A stretch of 64,000 nt of DNA from Delftia tsuruhatensis (GTDB lineage Bacteria; Pseudomonadota; Gammaproteobacteria; Burkholderiales; Burkholderiaceae_C), in assembly GCF_903815225.1 (NCBI RefSeq), contig NZ_LR813084.1:1716501-1780500 (forward strand), in the 5' to 3' direction. Of this stretch, positions 18,572 through 27,551 are shown piece after piece; positions within the stretch are counted from its first letter, which is position 1, and each line of letters begins with the position of its first letter. The notes under the pieces were generated by a model that was given only the letters and a program-made list of their open reading frames with translations, ran no database searches and had not been told where the DNA came from. The translations under genes were made by a program, and so were the position numbers.

Positions 18572-19048
18572 TCAGGACTCTTCGTCCATCTGCGACTGCA
18601 GGTAGTTCTGAATGCCGACCTTGTCGATCAGGTCCAGCTGGGTCTCGAGGTAGTCGATGTGCTCCTCGGTATCGTCCAGGATCTTTTGCAGCAGGTCGCG
18701 CGAGACATAGTCGCGCACGCTCTCGCAATGGGCGATGCCGTCCTTGATGGTCTGCTGCGCGGTCTTTTCGCTGCGCAGGTCGCAGGCCAGCGCCTCGGGC
18801 ACGTCCTCGCCGATCTGCAGCTTGCCCAGGTCCTGCAGGTTGGGCAGGCCGTCGAGCACGAAGATGCGGTCCATGAGCCAGTCGGCGTGCTTCATCTCGC
18901 CGATGGACTCCTTGTATTCCTTCTTGGCCAGCCTGTCGAAGCCCCAGTGCTTGTACATGCGGTAGTGCAGGAAGTACTGGTTGATGGCTGTCAGCTCGTT
19001 CTTGAGCTGGGCTTGCAGCCAGGAAATGACTTGTGCGTCGCCTTGCAT
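18572..19048 (-). CDS. bfr: bacterioferritin
   Basis: The 158-residue four-helix-bundle iron-storage protein has the heme-ligand Met52 in GEMKHADW and the ferroxidase residues Glu18, Glu51, His54, Glu94 and His130 at the same numbers as E. coli Bfr. The residue aligned with E. coli Glu127 is Thr (DDTEEHIDYLE), with Glu at 128 and 129. This pattern may be usual for the group or may alter the di-iron site. It stores iron as ferric mineral inside a 24-mer and binds heme between subunits. The ATG at 19048 has a GGAG-containing leader. It is divergent from ahpC across the longest gene-free stretch of the window. Confidence 0.96.
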   Translation of the reverse strand: MQGDAQVISWLQAQLKNELTAINQYFLHYRMYKHWGFDRLAKKEYKESIGEMKHADWLMDRIFVLDGLPNLQDLGKLQIGEDVPEALACDLRSEKTAQQTIKDGIAHCESVRDYVSRDLLQKILDDTEEHIDYLETQLDLIDKVGIQNYLQSQMDEES

Positions 19049-19410
19049 GGAGGGCTCCTTCGTTGTGCGTGGGGGTCGCGGGGGACCGCTATGGGGACAG
19101 ATTGTCTAGGGTTTCTGCGCCAGATCAAGCAAACCCCTGCTGCCGTGCATTGGCTGCTTATGAGGCGCGTTCTCGTTTGCGCCCGCATGACATGCCGGTG
19201 GCCCGGCGGGGTTGCTGCATTGCACTGCCTTGTTTCGGCCCAAAATAGACGCTTCAGGCCGGTCATGGGCTGCGCAGTCCATGGGTCTGGAGACAAGGAT
19301 GCGATATAGCTTTTGGCAATCGAATGAATTCAATCAATTAATTGGATCAATCATTTGCCAAGGCCTAAACTTCGTCCTGTGTTCACTCACCAACCACAAA
19401 GGAAACAGCA
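19049..19410. promoter_or_regulatory. bfr-ahpC intergenic region with an AT-rich palindromic block
   Basis: This 362-base gap has no convincing gene. Positions about 19300-19360 are unusually AT-rich for the window and hold the perfect palindrome CAATTAATTG (19335-19344), flanked by repeated AATC/GATT-like tetramers and preceded by ATAG at 19305-19308. This is the expected place for the ahpC promoter and for a peroxide-responsive regulator such as OxyR, but no full OxyR consensus can be claimed by eye. AAAGGA lies just upstream of the ahpC ATG. Confidence 0.5.
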
Positions 19411-19974
19411 ATGTCCGTGATCAACACCCAAATCAAGCCCTTCAAGACGCAGGCCTTCAAGAACGGCAAGTTCGTCGAAGTCACCGAAAAGGACGTCCTG
19501 GGCAAGTGGGCCGTGTTCTTCTTCTACCCCGCTGACTTCACCTTCGTGTGCCCCACCGAGCTGGGCGACGTGGCCGACCACTACGACGAACTGCAAAAGC
19601 TGGGCGTGGAGGTCTACTCCGTGTCCACCGACACCCACTTCGTGCACAAGGCATGGCACGACGCCTCCGACACCATCCGCAAGATCAAGTACACGATGCT
19701 GGGCGACCCGACCTGGGAAATCAGCAACAACTTCGAAGTCCTGCGTCCCGGCCAGGGCCTGGCTGACCGCGGCACCTTCATCGTCGATCCCGACGGCGTG
19801 ATCCAGGCCGTGGAAATCACCGCCGAAGGCATCGGCCGCAACGCCGTCGACCTGCTGCGCAAGGTCAAGGCTGCCCAGTACGTGCGCAACCACCCCGGTG
19901 AAGTCTGCCCCGCCAAGTGGGAAGAAGGCGCCAAGACCCTGGCTCCTTCGCTGGACCTGGTCGGCAAGATCTAA
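19411..19974 (+). CDS. ahpC: alkyl hydroperoxide reductase, peroxiredoxin subunit
   Basis: The 187-residue 2-Cys peroxiredoxin has the peroxidatic Cys47 in TFVCPTE and the resolving Cys166 in EVCPAKW. The mature length and the C-terminal SLDLVGKI match the AhpC branch. It reduces hydrogen peroxide and organic hydroperoxides in the cytoplasm and is re-reduced by AhpF, encoded next. An AAAGGA ribosome site precedes the ATG. Codon use is strongly biased, consistent with high expression. A strong terminator lies between it and ahpF, so most transcripts likely end there. Confidence 0.97.
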   Translation: MSVINTQIKPFKTQAFKNGKFVEVTEKDVLGKWAVFFFYPADFTFVCPTELGDVADHYDELQKLGVEVYSVSTDTHFVHKAWHDASDTIRKIKYTMLGDPTWEISNNFEVLRPGQGLADRGTFIVDPDGVIQAVEITAEGIGRNAVDLLRKVKAAQYVRNHPGEVCPAKWEEGAKTLAPSLDLVGKI

Positions 19975-20015
19975 GCGGTACGCCGCTTCCTGTTCACAGT
20001 TGAACTGTTGAAGAC

Positions 20016-20046
20016 GCCCGGGTGCCTGGCGCCCGGGCTTTTTTTT
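20016..20046 (+). terminator. Rho-independent terminator after ahpC
   Basis: GCCCGGG (20016-20022) pairs with CCCGGGC (20032-20038) across a nine-base loop and is followed by eight T residues. It may attenuate read-through into ahpF and so lower AhpF relative to AhpC. Confidence 0.85.
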
Positions 20047-20077
20047 CCGAAAATTCGTATTTCCCTAGGAGTCCGAC

Positions 20078-21634
20078 ATGCTTGACAACAACCTGAAAGC
20101 CCAATTGCAGGCCTACCTGGAGCGCCTGCAGCGTCCGGTGGAGCTGGTGGCTTCGCTGGATGACAGCCAGGGTGCGCGCGAGCTGAAGGAACTGCTGCTG
20201 GAAATCCGCGAGCTGAGCGACAAGATCACCGTCGTCGAGCACAACGACGCCGACGTGCGCAAGCCCTCGTTCCTGATCACCAATCCCGGCGTGGACACCG
20301 GCGTGCGTTTCGCAGGTGTCCCCCTGGGCCATGAATTCACCTCCCTGGTGCTGGCCCTGCTGCAGGTCGGCGGCCATCCCTCCAAGGAATCGGCCGAACT
20401 GCTGGAGCAGGTGCGCAACATCGACGTGCCGCTGCACTTCGAGACCTATTACTCGCTGTCCTGCCACAACTGCCCGGACGTGGTGCAGGCGCTGAACCTG
20501 ATGTCCGTGCTCAACCCCAGGATCACGCACACCGCCATCGACGGCGGCCTGTTCCAGAAGGAAGTGGAGCAGCGCGAGGTCATGGGCGTGCCCACGGTCT
20601 TCGTCAACGGCGAGCGCTTCGGCCAGGGCCGCATGGAGCTGGCCGAGATCGTCGCCAAGGTCGACACCGGCGCCGCTGCGCGTGAGGCGGCCAGGATCTC
20701 CGCCAAGGACGCCTTCGACGTGCTGATCGTCGGTGGCGGCCCGGCCGGCGCGGCAGCGGCCATCTATGCGGCACGCAAGGGCATCCGCACCGGCATCGCC
20801 GCCGAGCGTTTCGGCGGCCAGGTGCTGGACACCGTGGACATCGAGAACTTCATCTCCGTGTCCAAGACCGAAGGCCCGCAACTGGCGGCCGCGATGGAGC
20901 GCCATGTGCGCGACTACGAGGTCGACATCATGAACCTGCAGACCGCCTCGAAGCTGATTCCGGCCGCCACGGAAGGCGGCCTGATCGAGGTGCAGACCGC
21001 CTCGGGCGCCAGCCTCAAGGCCAAGACCGTGATCCTCTCGACCGGCGCGCGCTGGCGCAACATGAACGTGCCCGGCGAGGACAAGTACCGCACCAAGGGC
21101 GTGACCTACTGCCCGCACTGCGACGGCCCGCTGTTCAAGGGCAAGGACGTGGCCGTGATCGGCGGCGGCAACTCGGGCGTGGAAGCCGCCATCGATCTGG
21201 CCGGCATCGTGCGCAGCGTGACCCTGCTGGAATTCGCCGGCGAGCTCAAGGCCGACGCCGTGCTGCAAAAGAAGCTGCGCAGCCTGCCCAACGTCACGGT
21301 CATCCTCAACGCCCAGACCACCGAGGTCAACGGCGATGGCAAGAAGGTCACGGGCCTGACCTACAAGGACCGCACGACCGAGGAAGTCAGGACCGTGGCG
21401 CTCGAAGGCATCTTCGTGCAGATCGGCCTGCTGCCCAACACCGACTGGCTCAAGGGCACGGTGGAGCTGACGCGCTTCGGCGAGATCGTGATCGACGCCA
21501 AGGGCCATACCAGCGTGCCTGGCGTGTTCGGTGCCGGCGACTGCACGAATGTCCCGTACAAGCAGATCATCATCGCTGCGGGCGCCGGCTCCACGGCTGC
21601 ACTGTCGGCCTTCGACCACCTGATCCGGCATTGA
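20078..21634 (+). CDS. ahpF: alkyl hydroperoxide reductase, flavoprotein disulfide reductase subunit
   Basis: The 518-residue protein has the AhpF layout. A tandem thioredoxin-fold N-terminal domain carries the redox pair CHNC ([12 protein letters not shown], near residue 128), and a thioredoxin-reductase-like part has the FAD motif [20 protein letters not shown], the second redox pair CPHC ([12 protein letters not shown]) and the NAD(P)H motif [14 protein letters not shown]. It passes electrons from NADH through FAD and both disulfides to AhpC. The ATG at 20078 follows AGGAGT. It lies about 100 bases past ahpC with a terminator between. Confidence 0.97.
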   Translation: MLDNNLKAQLQAYLERLQRPVELVASLDDSQGARELKELLLEIRELSDKITVVEHNDADVRKPSFLITNPGVDTGVRFAGVPLGHEFTSLVLALLQVGGHPSKESAELLEQVRNIDVPLHFETYYSLSCHNCPDVVQALNLMSVLNPRITHTAIDGGLFQKEVEQREVMGVPTVFVNGERFGQGRMELAEIVAKVDTGAAAREAARISAKDAFDVLIVGGGPAGAAAAIYAARKGIRTGIAAERFGGQVLDTVDIENFISVSKTEGPQLAAAMERHVRDYEVDIMNLQTASKLIPAATEGGLIEVQTASGASLKAKTVILSTGARWRNMNVPGEDKYRTKGVTYCPHCDGPLFKGKDVAVIGGGNSGVEAAIDLAGIVRSVTLLEFAGELKADAVLQKKLRSLPNVTVILNAQTTEVNGDGKKVTGLTYKDRTTEEVRTVALEGIFVQIGLLPNTDWLKGTVELTRFGEIVIDAKGHTSVPGVFGAGDCTNVPYKQIIIAAGAGSTAALSAFDHLIRH

Positions 21635-21648
21635 CCCGGCCAGGCGGG

Positions 21649-21686
21649 AAAAGGGCCCGGATGCTCAGGCATCCGGGCCCTTTTTT
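21649..21686. terminator. bidirectional terminator between ahpF and tetR-type gene
   Basis: A perfect 12-base stem (21653-21664 with 21669-21680) has a four-base loop, four A residues on the left and six T residues on the right. It sits between convergent genes and fits terminators for both directions. Confidence 0.9.
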
Positions 21687-21692
21687 CTGGCT

Positions 21693-22361
21693 TTATCGCC
21701 GCTTGTCCCCGCTGGTATCGCACAGGTAGCTGAGCACCATGTCGGCCACATGGGCCAGGCGGCCTTCGATGCGTTCGGGCGCGCCCAGGTCCACGTCCAG
21801 CACGTAGGACAGGGTATAGCGGTTGGTGATGAAGTACGAGCCCAGCCCCGAGATCGACACGTAGAGGTTGACCCAGTCGGCATCCTGGCGGAACACACCC
21901 TGGTCCTTGCCTTTTTGCAGCACCTCGGCCAGTGCCGTGCGCAGCGGATTGAACATGGCGGGAATCTGCCTGGACTTGCGGATGTGCGATGCCTTGTGCA
22001 GGTTCTCCGTGGACAGCAGGTGCAGGAAGTCGGGCTGGTCCAGGAAGTGCCGCGTGGTCTTCATGACCAGCTCGCGCATGTCGGCCACGGGGTCCTCGCC
22101 GGTGAGCGCCAGCTCGTTTTGCCGCTCGCGCATGGCGCCGTAGGCCTGCTCCATGACCTCGATGAACAAGGCCTCCTTGCCATCGAAGTAGTGGTAGATC
22201 AGGTTCTTGCTGACCTTGCAGCGCGCCACGATGGCGTCGATGCGCGCGCCGTCATAGCCGCGCGCAGCGAACTCCTTGCTCGCGAACTTGAGGATGCGTT
22301 CGCGGCTCGCCTGCGCGTTGCGGGGACGTTTCTTCGTTTTGGCCAGGGGCGTTTCTGTCAT
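21693..22361 (-). CDS. TetR-family transcriptional regulator
   Basis: The 222-residue protein has a TetR helix-turn-helix at residues about 16-62: ASRERILKFASKEFAARGYD, then IVARCKVSKNLIYHYFDGKEALF. The C-terminal domain is helical and ligand-binding and resembles the RutR-like group. The start MTETPLAKTKKRPRNAQ at 22361 is preferred because the longer frame upstream lacks homology. It is divergent from hyuA, and a palindrome near the hyuA promoter is a likely target, so it probably controls the hydantoinase/transport operon in response to its substrate. Confidence 0.88.
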   Translation of the reverse strand: MTETPLAKTKKRPRNAQASRERILKFASKEFAARGYDGARIDAIVARCKVSKNLIYHYFDGKEALFIEVMEQAYGAMRERQNELALTGEDPVADMRELVMKTTRHFLDQPDFLHLLSTENLHKASHIRKSRQIPAMFNPLRTALAEVLQKGKDQGVFRQDADWVNLYVSISGLGSYFITNRYTLSYVLDVDLGAPERIEGRLAHVADMVLSYLCDTSGDKRR

Positions 22362-22451
22362 GGCTGGGGGGTATGGGGTCAAACGGGAAACCGGCGTCGA
22401 GTTTACAGACTTCGTGCGCACATCCAGGGAAACCACGGAGGGCGCAATGCG

Positions 22452-22481
22452 TTGACAGTCCTGCGTTCCGTCTCCTACATT
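22452..22481 (+). promoter_or_regulatory. sigma-70-type promoter for hyuA operon
   Basis: TTGACA (22452-22457) and TACATT (22476-22481) are separated by 18 bases and point toward hyuA. This is one of the best promoter matches in the window. The predicted start of transcription, near 22488, is just before the palindrome at 22495. Confidence 0.65.
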
Positions 22482-22494
22482 TCATCTTAATGGT

Positions 22495-22504
22495 ACTAGC
22501 TAGT
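22495..22504. promoter_or_regulatory. operator-like palindrome in tetR/hyuA region
   Basis: ACTAGCTAGT is a perfect palindrome followed by further TAGT units (TAGTTAGTT). Its location just past the predicted transcription start of hyuA suits a repressor site for the divergent TetR protein. No experimental motif is known for this regulator. Confidence 0.45.
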
Positions 22505-22604
22505 TAGTTAGTTGAGTGTCTTGATCGATTCAACGGAGCTGCTGCCAGCCTCGCTCGAACAGTGATGGACGATCCGCCGCAAGGCGCATGAAATGGAGTG
22601 ACAG

Positions 22605-24725
22605 ATGAATCTGGCAACGCAGGAGCGCAGGGGGGTCCGGGTCGGTTGCGACATCGGCGGAACGTTCACGGACATCGTGCTGGCCATGCCCGATGGCCGG
22701 CTGTTCGTGAACAAGACATCGACCACGAGCGATGACCTGGGTCGCGCCATCGTCCAGGGGCTGGGCGCGCTGATCGAGCAGGCCGGCATCGCTGCGGGCG
22801 ACATCACCGAGATCGTCCACGGCACGACCACGGCGTCCAACACCATCCTGCAAAAGGTGGGTGCGAACACCGGGGTGCTGACCACCGAGGGATTCCGTGA
22901 TGTGCTGGAGATCGGCCGCATCCGCACGCCGACCATGTTCGACCTGGCCTGGTCCAAGCCGGAGCCGCTGTCGCCGCGCCGCTGGCGACGCGGCATCCGC
23001 GAGCGCATCGATGCGCGGGGCCGCATCGTCACCGCGCTGGACGAGGCGCACCTGCTGGCCCAGGCGCGCGAGCTGGTGGACGAGGGAGCGCAGGCCATGG
23101 CCGTGTGCTTTCTCAACAGCTACATCAACCCCGTGCACGAGCTGGCCGCCAAGGCGCTGCTGCAGGCGCATTTCCCCGACCTGCTGCTGAGCGTGTCCTG
23201 CGAAGTGCTGCCCGAGATCAAGGAGTACGAGCGCACCAGCACCACCGTGGTCAACGCCTACATCCTGCCGGCCATGCGCAGCTATCTGGCCCGCCTGCGC
23301 CAGGACCTGCAGCGCATGGGCGTGACGGCCTCGTTGCAGGTCATGGCCTCCAACGGCGGCATGATGGGCATTGCCTCGGCCACCGACAAGCCGGTGTTCG
23401 CGGTCGCCTCCGGGCCTGCCGGTGGCGTGGCAGGGGCGGTGCAGATCGGCCAGCTCGGCGGCGACCAGGACCTCATCGTCTTCGACATGGGCGGTACCAC
23501 GGCCAAGGCCTCGATCATCGCGGGCGGACAGGCCTCGCTGACCAACGAATACGAGTTCCGCGACGGCATCAGCGCGCCCAGCCGCTTTGTCAAGGGCGGG
23601 GGCTATGTGCTCAAGGTGCCGGCCATCGACATCGCCGAGGTCGGCGCGGGCGGCGGCTCCATCGCCGGGATCGACGGCGGCGGCCTGCTGTGCGTGGGAC
23701 CGGAGTCGGCGGGGGCCGTGCCGGGTCCGGCCTGCTATGGCAACGGCAACGAACGGCCCACGGTCACCGATGCCAACATGGTGCTGGGCTACCTCAACCC
23801 GCGCGCGCTGGCGGGCGGCAGCCTGCCGGTACGGCCCGAGCTGTCGCAGGCGGCCATCGAGCGCCATGTGGGCGCGCCGCTGGGGCTGGATGCGCTGGCC
23901 GCCGCGCACGGCATACGCCAGGTGGCCAACGTCAACATGGCGCGTGCCATCCGCGCCGTCACGGTGGAGCGCGGCCGCGATCCGCGCGACATGTCCATGA
24001 TCGCCTTCGGCGGCGGCGGCCCGCTGCATGCCGTGTCCGTGGCGCGCCTGCTGGGCATACGCCGCGTGATCGCGCCCATCATGGCCGGCGTCTTCTGCTC
24101 GGCCGGCATGCTGTCGGCCGATGCCGAACACCACTTCGTGAAAGCCGTGCTCCGGCCGCTGGCCGACTGCCTGCCCGAGGCGCTGCAGACCATGGCGGCA
24201 GAACTGGGTGACCGGGGCCTGGCGGTGCTGGCCTCGGAAGGCTATGGACGCGAGGACGCGAGCACCGTGCTGGCGGCCGACCTGCGCTATCTGGGCCAAA
24301 GCTCCGAACTCACGGTGCCGCTGGCATCCGGCGACTTCGGCACCGCAGCCATGGCCGCACTGGTGCGCGACTTCCAGGCCCTGTACCACCAGACCTTCGG
24401 CTACCGCAGCGACGAGCCGCTGGAGCTGGTCAACCTGCGCGTCTCGGCGCGCGGGCGCAGCCGGCACCGTCTGGACTTTGCAACCTGCCAGGTCGATGGC
24501 ACGGCCCTGCAGGGCGGGGAGGGCATGCGCGCCGTGAGCTTCGAGGCCGGCCAGCCGCCGCAGGCGACCCGCGTGATGCCACGCGCCGCACTGGGCCGCG
24601 AGCCCGTGCCGGGCCCGCTGGTCATCGAGTCCTACGACACCACCATCGTCGTGCCGCCGCACTGCAGCGTGCGCGCCGACGCGGTGGGCAACATCATCAT
24701 CGACCTTGAGGAGCAAGCCCCATGA
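22605..24725 (+). CDS. hyuA: hydantoinase/oxoprolinase subunit A
   Basis: The 706-residue protein has the HyuA layout. The actin-like N-terminal domain has GCDIGGTFTDIVLAMPDG at residues about 13-31, HGTTTASNTILQKVGANTG lies near 80, an ATPase-type middle region has VFDMGGTTAKASII, and the C-terminal domain has MIAFGGGGPLHAV. With subunit B it forms the ATP-dependent N-methylhydantoinase/5-oxoprolinase/acetophenone-carboxylase superfamily, which opens or carboxylates cyclic amides or ketones. The exact substrate cannot be told. ATGA overlap with hyuB shows translational coupling. The operon also encodes an ABC importer. Confidence 0.92.
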   Translation: MNLATQERRGVRVGCDIGGTFTDIVLAMPDGRLFVNKTSTTSDDLGRAIVQGLGALIEQAGIAAGDITEIVHGTTTASNTILQKVGANTGVLTTEGFRDVLEIGRIRTPTMFDLAWSKPEPLSPRRWRRGIRERIDARGRIVTALDEAHLLAQARELVDEGAQAMAVCFLNSYINPVHELAAKALLQAHFPDLLLSVSCEVLPEIKEYERTSTTVVNAYILPAMRSYLARLRQDLQRMGVTASLQVMASNGGMMGIASATDKPVFAVASGPAGGVAGAVQIGQLGGDQDLIVFDMGGTTAKASIIAGGQASLTNEYEFRDGISAPSRFVKGGGYVLKVPAIDIAEVGAGGGSIAGIDGGGLLCVGPESAGAVPGPACYGNGNERPTVTDANMVLGYLNPRALAGGSLPVRPELSQAAIERHVGAPLGLDALAAAHGIRQVANVNMARAIRAVTVERGRDPRDMSMIAFGGGGPLHAVSVARLLGIRRVIAPIMAGVFCSAGMLSADAEHHFVKAVLRPLADCLPEALQTMAAELGDRGLAVLASEGYGREDASTVLAADLRYLGQSSELTVPLASGDFGTAAMAALVRDFQALYHQTFGYRSDEPLELVNLRVSARGRSRHRLDFATCQVDGTALQGGEGMRAVSFEAGQPPQATRVMPRAALGREPVPGPLVIESYDTTIVVPPHCSVRADAVGNIIIDLEEQAP

Positions 24726-26467
24726 ATGCCACCGTCGCCGCCAGCGATACGGCCATCGATCCCATCACCTTCGCCGTCGTCAAGAACGCCATGGATGCCA
24801 TCGTGGACGAGGTGGCCTACACCGTGCTGCGCACCGCGCGCTCGGAGATCGTCAAGGATGTGATGGACTACTCGGCCGCCCTCTGTGACCGCGAGGGCCG
24901 GATGATCGCCCAGGCCAAGACCATCGCGCTGCACCTGGGCGCCATTCCCGAGGCCATGGCGGCGGTGAAGGCGCGCTACGACGGCCGGCTGGCCCCTGGC
25001 GACGCGGTCATCGTCAACGACCCCTACCAGGGCGGCATGCACCTGCCGGACATCTTCATGTTCGTGCCCTTCTTCTACCAGGCGCAGCTCGAAGGCTTTT
25101 GCGTGGTGATCTGCCACCACACCGATGTGGGCGGGCGCGTGCCGGGCTCCAATGCCAGCGACTCCACCGAGATCTACCAGGAAGGGCTGCGCATCCCCGT
25201 GCTCAAGCTCTACGAGGGCGGCGTGGTCAACGACACCATGGAGCGCGTCATCGCCCAGAACGTGCGCGTGCCCGACCGCGTGCTGGGCGACCTGCGCGCC
25301 CAGTACGCGGCCTGCCAGGTGGGCGTGCGTGAGTTGACGGGCCTGTTCGACCGCTATGGCCGCGTTTCCACGCGCGCCTACTTCGCCGAGTTGCTGGACT
25401 ATGCCGAGCGCCTGACGCGCGCCGAGATCCGCCAGTGGCCCAAGGGCACTTTCTTCTTCGAGGATTTCATCGACGACGACGGCCTGTCGCCCGAGCCCAT
25501 TGCCATCCGCGTGGCGCTGACCGTGCACGAGGACCATGTCAGCGTGGACTACACGGGCTCGTCCCCGCAGGTGCGCGCGGCCATCAACTCGACCTGCTCC
25601 TACACCCATTCCTGCACCTACCTCAGCGTGCGCTGTGCGCTCAAGGGTGACGTGCCCAACAATGCGGGCGTGTTCCGCTGCGTGCGCATCCATGTGCCCG
25701 AGGGCAGCGTGCTCAACCCGGTGGAGCCGGCGGCCGTGGCGGCACGTGCGCTCACGGGCTACCGCGTGTTCGACGCGATGCTGGGCGCCCTGGCCCAGGT
25801 CGTGCCCGACCGCATCCCGGCGGCGGGCGAAGGCGGCAACACCGTGGTCTGCCTGTCGGGCCAGGACGACGCGGGCAAGCCCTACATCATCGTGGACATG
25901 ATCTGCGGCGCCTGGGGCGCGCGCCCGCATGCCGATGGGGTCGAGGCCATCACCAATGCCTCGCAGAACCTGTCGAACACGCCGGTCGAGACGCTGGAGG
26001 CACAGCACCCGGTGCGCGTGGAGGCCTATGAGATGGAGCCCGACTCCTGCGGCGCCGGCCGCTACCGGGGCGGCCTGGGCATACGCCGCAGCTACCGCGT
26101 GCTGGCCGACGACGTGCTGCTGCAACTGCGCGCCGACCGCATGAAGTTCAGGCCCTACGGCCTGCAAGGCGGCGGGCCGGCGCGTGCTGCATCGAACACG
26201 CTGACCCGCGACGGCGCCGACCAGGCGTTGGCCAGCAAGGTCGGCATGCAGATCGCGCGCGGCGACCGCGTGACGCATGTGCAGCCCGGCGGCGGCGGCT
26301 TCGGCGATCCCTTGCTGCGCCCCCTGGCCGAGCTGGAGCACGACGTGTGGAACCACAAGCTCAGCGCCGACTTCGTGCGCGAGCACTACGCGGCCGTGCT
26401 CGATCCGCACACCGGCCTGGCCGACCTGGCCGCCACCGAGGTGCTGCGCGCATCGCGCGCCGATTGA
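24722..26467 (+). CDS. hyuB: hydantoinase/oxoprolinase subunit B
   Basis: The 581-residue protein matches HyuB. Segments include ITFAVVKNAMDAIVDEVAYT at the start, VIVNDPYQGGMHLPDIFMFV with conserved Asp and His, and HHTDVGGRVPGSNASDSTEI, which contains the HxD metal-ligand pattern of the family. The C-terminal end has HVQPGGGGFGDPL. It acts with HyuA in a cytoplasmic complex that uses ATP to hydrolyse or carboxylate its substrate. Its start codon overlaps the hyuA stop by four bases. Confidence 0.93.
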   Translation: MNATVAASDTAIDPITFAVVKNAMDAIVDEVAYTVLRTARSEIVKDVMDYSAALCDREGRMIAQAKTIALHLGAIPEAMAAVKARYDGRLAPGDAVIVNDPYQGGMHLPDIFMFVPFFYQAQLEGFCVVICHHTDVGGRVPGSNASDSTEIYQEGLRIPVLKLYEGGVVNDTMERVIAQNVRVPDRVLGDLRAQYAACQVGVRELTGLFDRYGRVSTRAYFAELLDYAERLTRAEIRQWPKGTFFFEDFIDDDGLSPEPIAIRVALTVHEDHVSVDYTGSSPQVRAAINSTCSYTHSCTYLSVRCALKGDVPNNAGVFRCVRIHVPEGSVLNPVEPAAVAARALTGYRVFDAMLGALAQVVPDRIPAAGEGGNTVVCLSGQDDAGKPYIIVDMICGAWGARPHADGVEAITNASQNLSNTPVETLEAQHPVRVEAYEMEPDSCGAGRYRGGLGIRRSYRVLADDVLLQLRADRMKFRPYGLQGGGPARAASNTLTRDGADQALASKVGMQIARGDRVTHVQPGGGGFGDPLLRPLAELEHDVWNHKLSADFVREHYAAVLDPHTGLADLAATEVLRASRAD

Positions 26468-26512
26468 TATCTCCACGACACCCCACGATCCCCTCGATAT
26501 CGGAGACATGCC

Positions 26513-27526
26513 ATGAAACGACGCATCCTCAACCAGGGCCTGGCTGCCATGCTGGCCGCGCCCGCCCTGTCGCTGGGTGGCCTGCCGGCCCATGCCCAGG
26601 GCGCCGCGCGGTTGCGCGTGCGCCTCGATTTTTCGCCCTGGGGCATGCATGCGGCCATGCACCTGGCGCTGCAAAAAGGCCTGTTCAAGGACCAGGGCCT
26701 GGATGTGGAGATACAGGACGGGACGGGCACCATCTCCACCCTGCAGTTGCTGGCGGCCGGCCAGGCCGACATCGGCCAGGTGGCCCTGGGCACCATGGCC
26801 GTGGCCAAGGAAAACGGTCTGGACCTGATATCGGTCGCGGGCTTTGCGCGCACCGGCGACCTGGCCGTGCTGGTCGACGAGGCGCAGCAGGTCAGGACGC
26901 CCAGGGACCTGGCCGGCAAGAAGCTGGTGTGCTTCACCACCAGCCCCTGGGCGCCGTTCATCGAGCCCTTCCTCAAGGCCAACGGCATGGGCAAGGGCAG
27001 CATCCACCTGGCCATGGTGGCGCCCAGCGCCATGATCTCCACCTATGCCTCGGGCAACAGCGACGGATTCCTGTCGCAGGCGCCGTTCGGCCAGCCCATG
27101 GTGCGCAAGACGCGCAAGGCCTCGGCGCTGCTGCTGGGCGACAGTGGCATCAGCTTTCCCAGCTACGGCCTGGCCGTGGCGCCCCAGGTGCTGGCGACCC
27201 GGCGCGATGCCATCGCGAAGTTCGTGCAGGTGCAGGTGCGTGCCTGGCAGTACATCCACGGCGGCAATGGCCAGGCACACGTGGACGAGGCCGTGGCCGC
27301 CATTCTTGCGCAGCGCCCCAATGCCCGCCTGGATGCGGACGTGCTGCGCGGCCAGATCCTGGCCTACCGTCCCTTCCTCGAAAGTCCCAGCGTCCGCCAG
27401 TTGCCCTTCGGTCAGCAAAGCGATGCCGACTGGGCCGCTGCCATCCGTTCCCTGGAGCAGACCGGGCAGATCAGGCCCGGCCGCAAGCCATCGGACTACT
27501 ACAGCAATGCGCTCCTGGCTGCCTGA
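26513..27526 (+). CDS. ABC transporter substrate-binding protein (NMT1/SsuA-like)
   Basis: The 337-residue exported protein has a signal peptide ending near AHAQG (residues 25-30), then the start of an NMT1/THI5-like periplasmic binding fold: RLRVRLDFSPWGMHAAMHLA and GQADIGQVALGTMAVAKENG. This family serves importers of nitrate, taurine/sulfonates, riboflavin and pyrimidine precursors. The gene sits between hyuB and the matching ATPase and permease genes, so it likely captures the compound that HyuAB degrades. A GGAGA ribosome site precedes the ATG. Confidence 0.9.
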   Translation: MKRRILNQGLAAMLAAPALSLGGLPAHAQGAARLRVRLDFSPWGMHAAMHLALQKGLFKDQGLDVEIQDGTGTISTLQLLAAGQADIGQVALGTMAVAKENGLDLISVAGFARTGDLAVLVDEAQQVRTPRDLAGKKLVCFTTSPWAPFIEPFLKANGMGKGSIHLAMVAPSAMISTYASGNSDGFLSQAPFGQPMVRKTRKASALLLGDSGISFPSYGLAVAPQVLATRRDAIAKFVQVQVRAWQYIHGGNGQAHVDEAVAAILAQRPNARLDADVLRGQILAYRPFLESPSVRQLPFGQQSDADWAAAIRSLEQTGQIRPGRKPSDYYSNALLAA

Positions 27527-27551
27527 ACCGTCCACAGCAAGGAGTACACCT

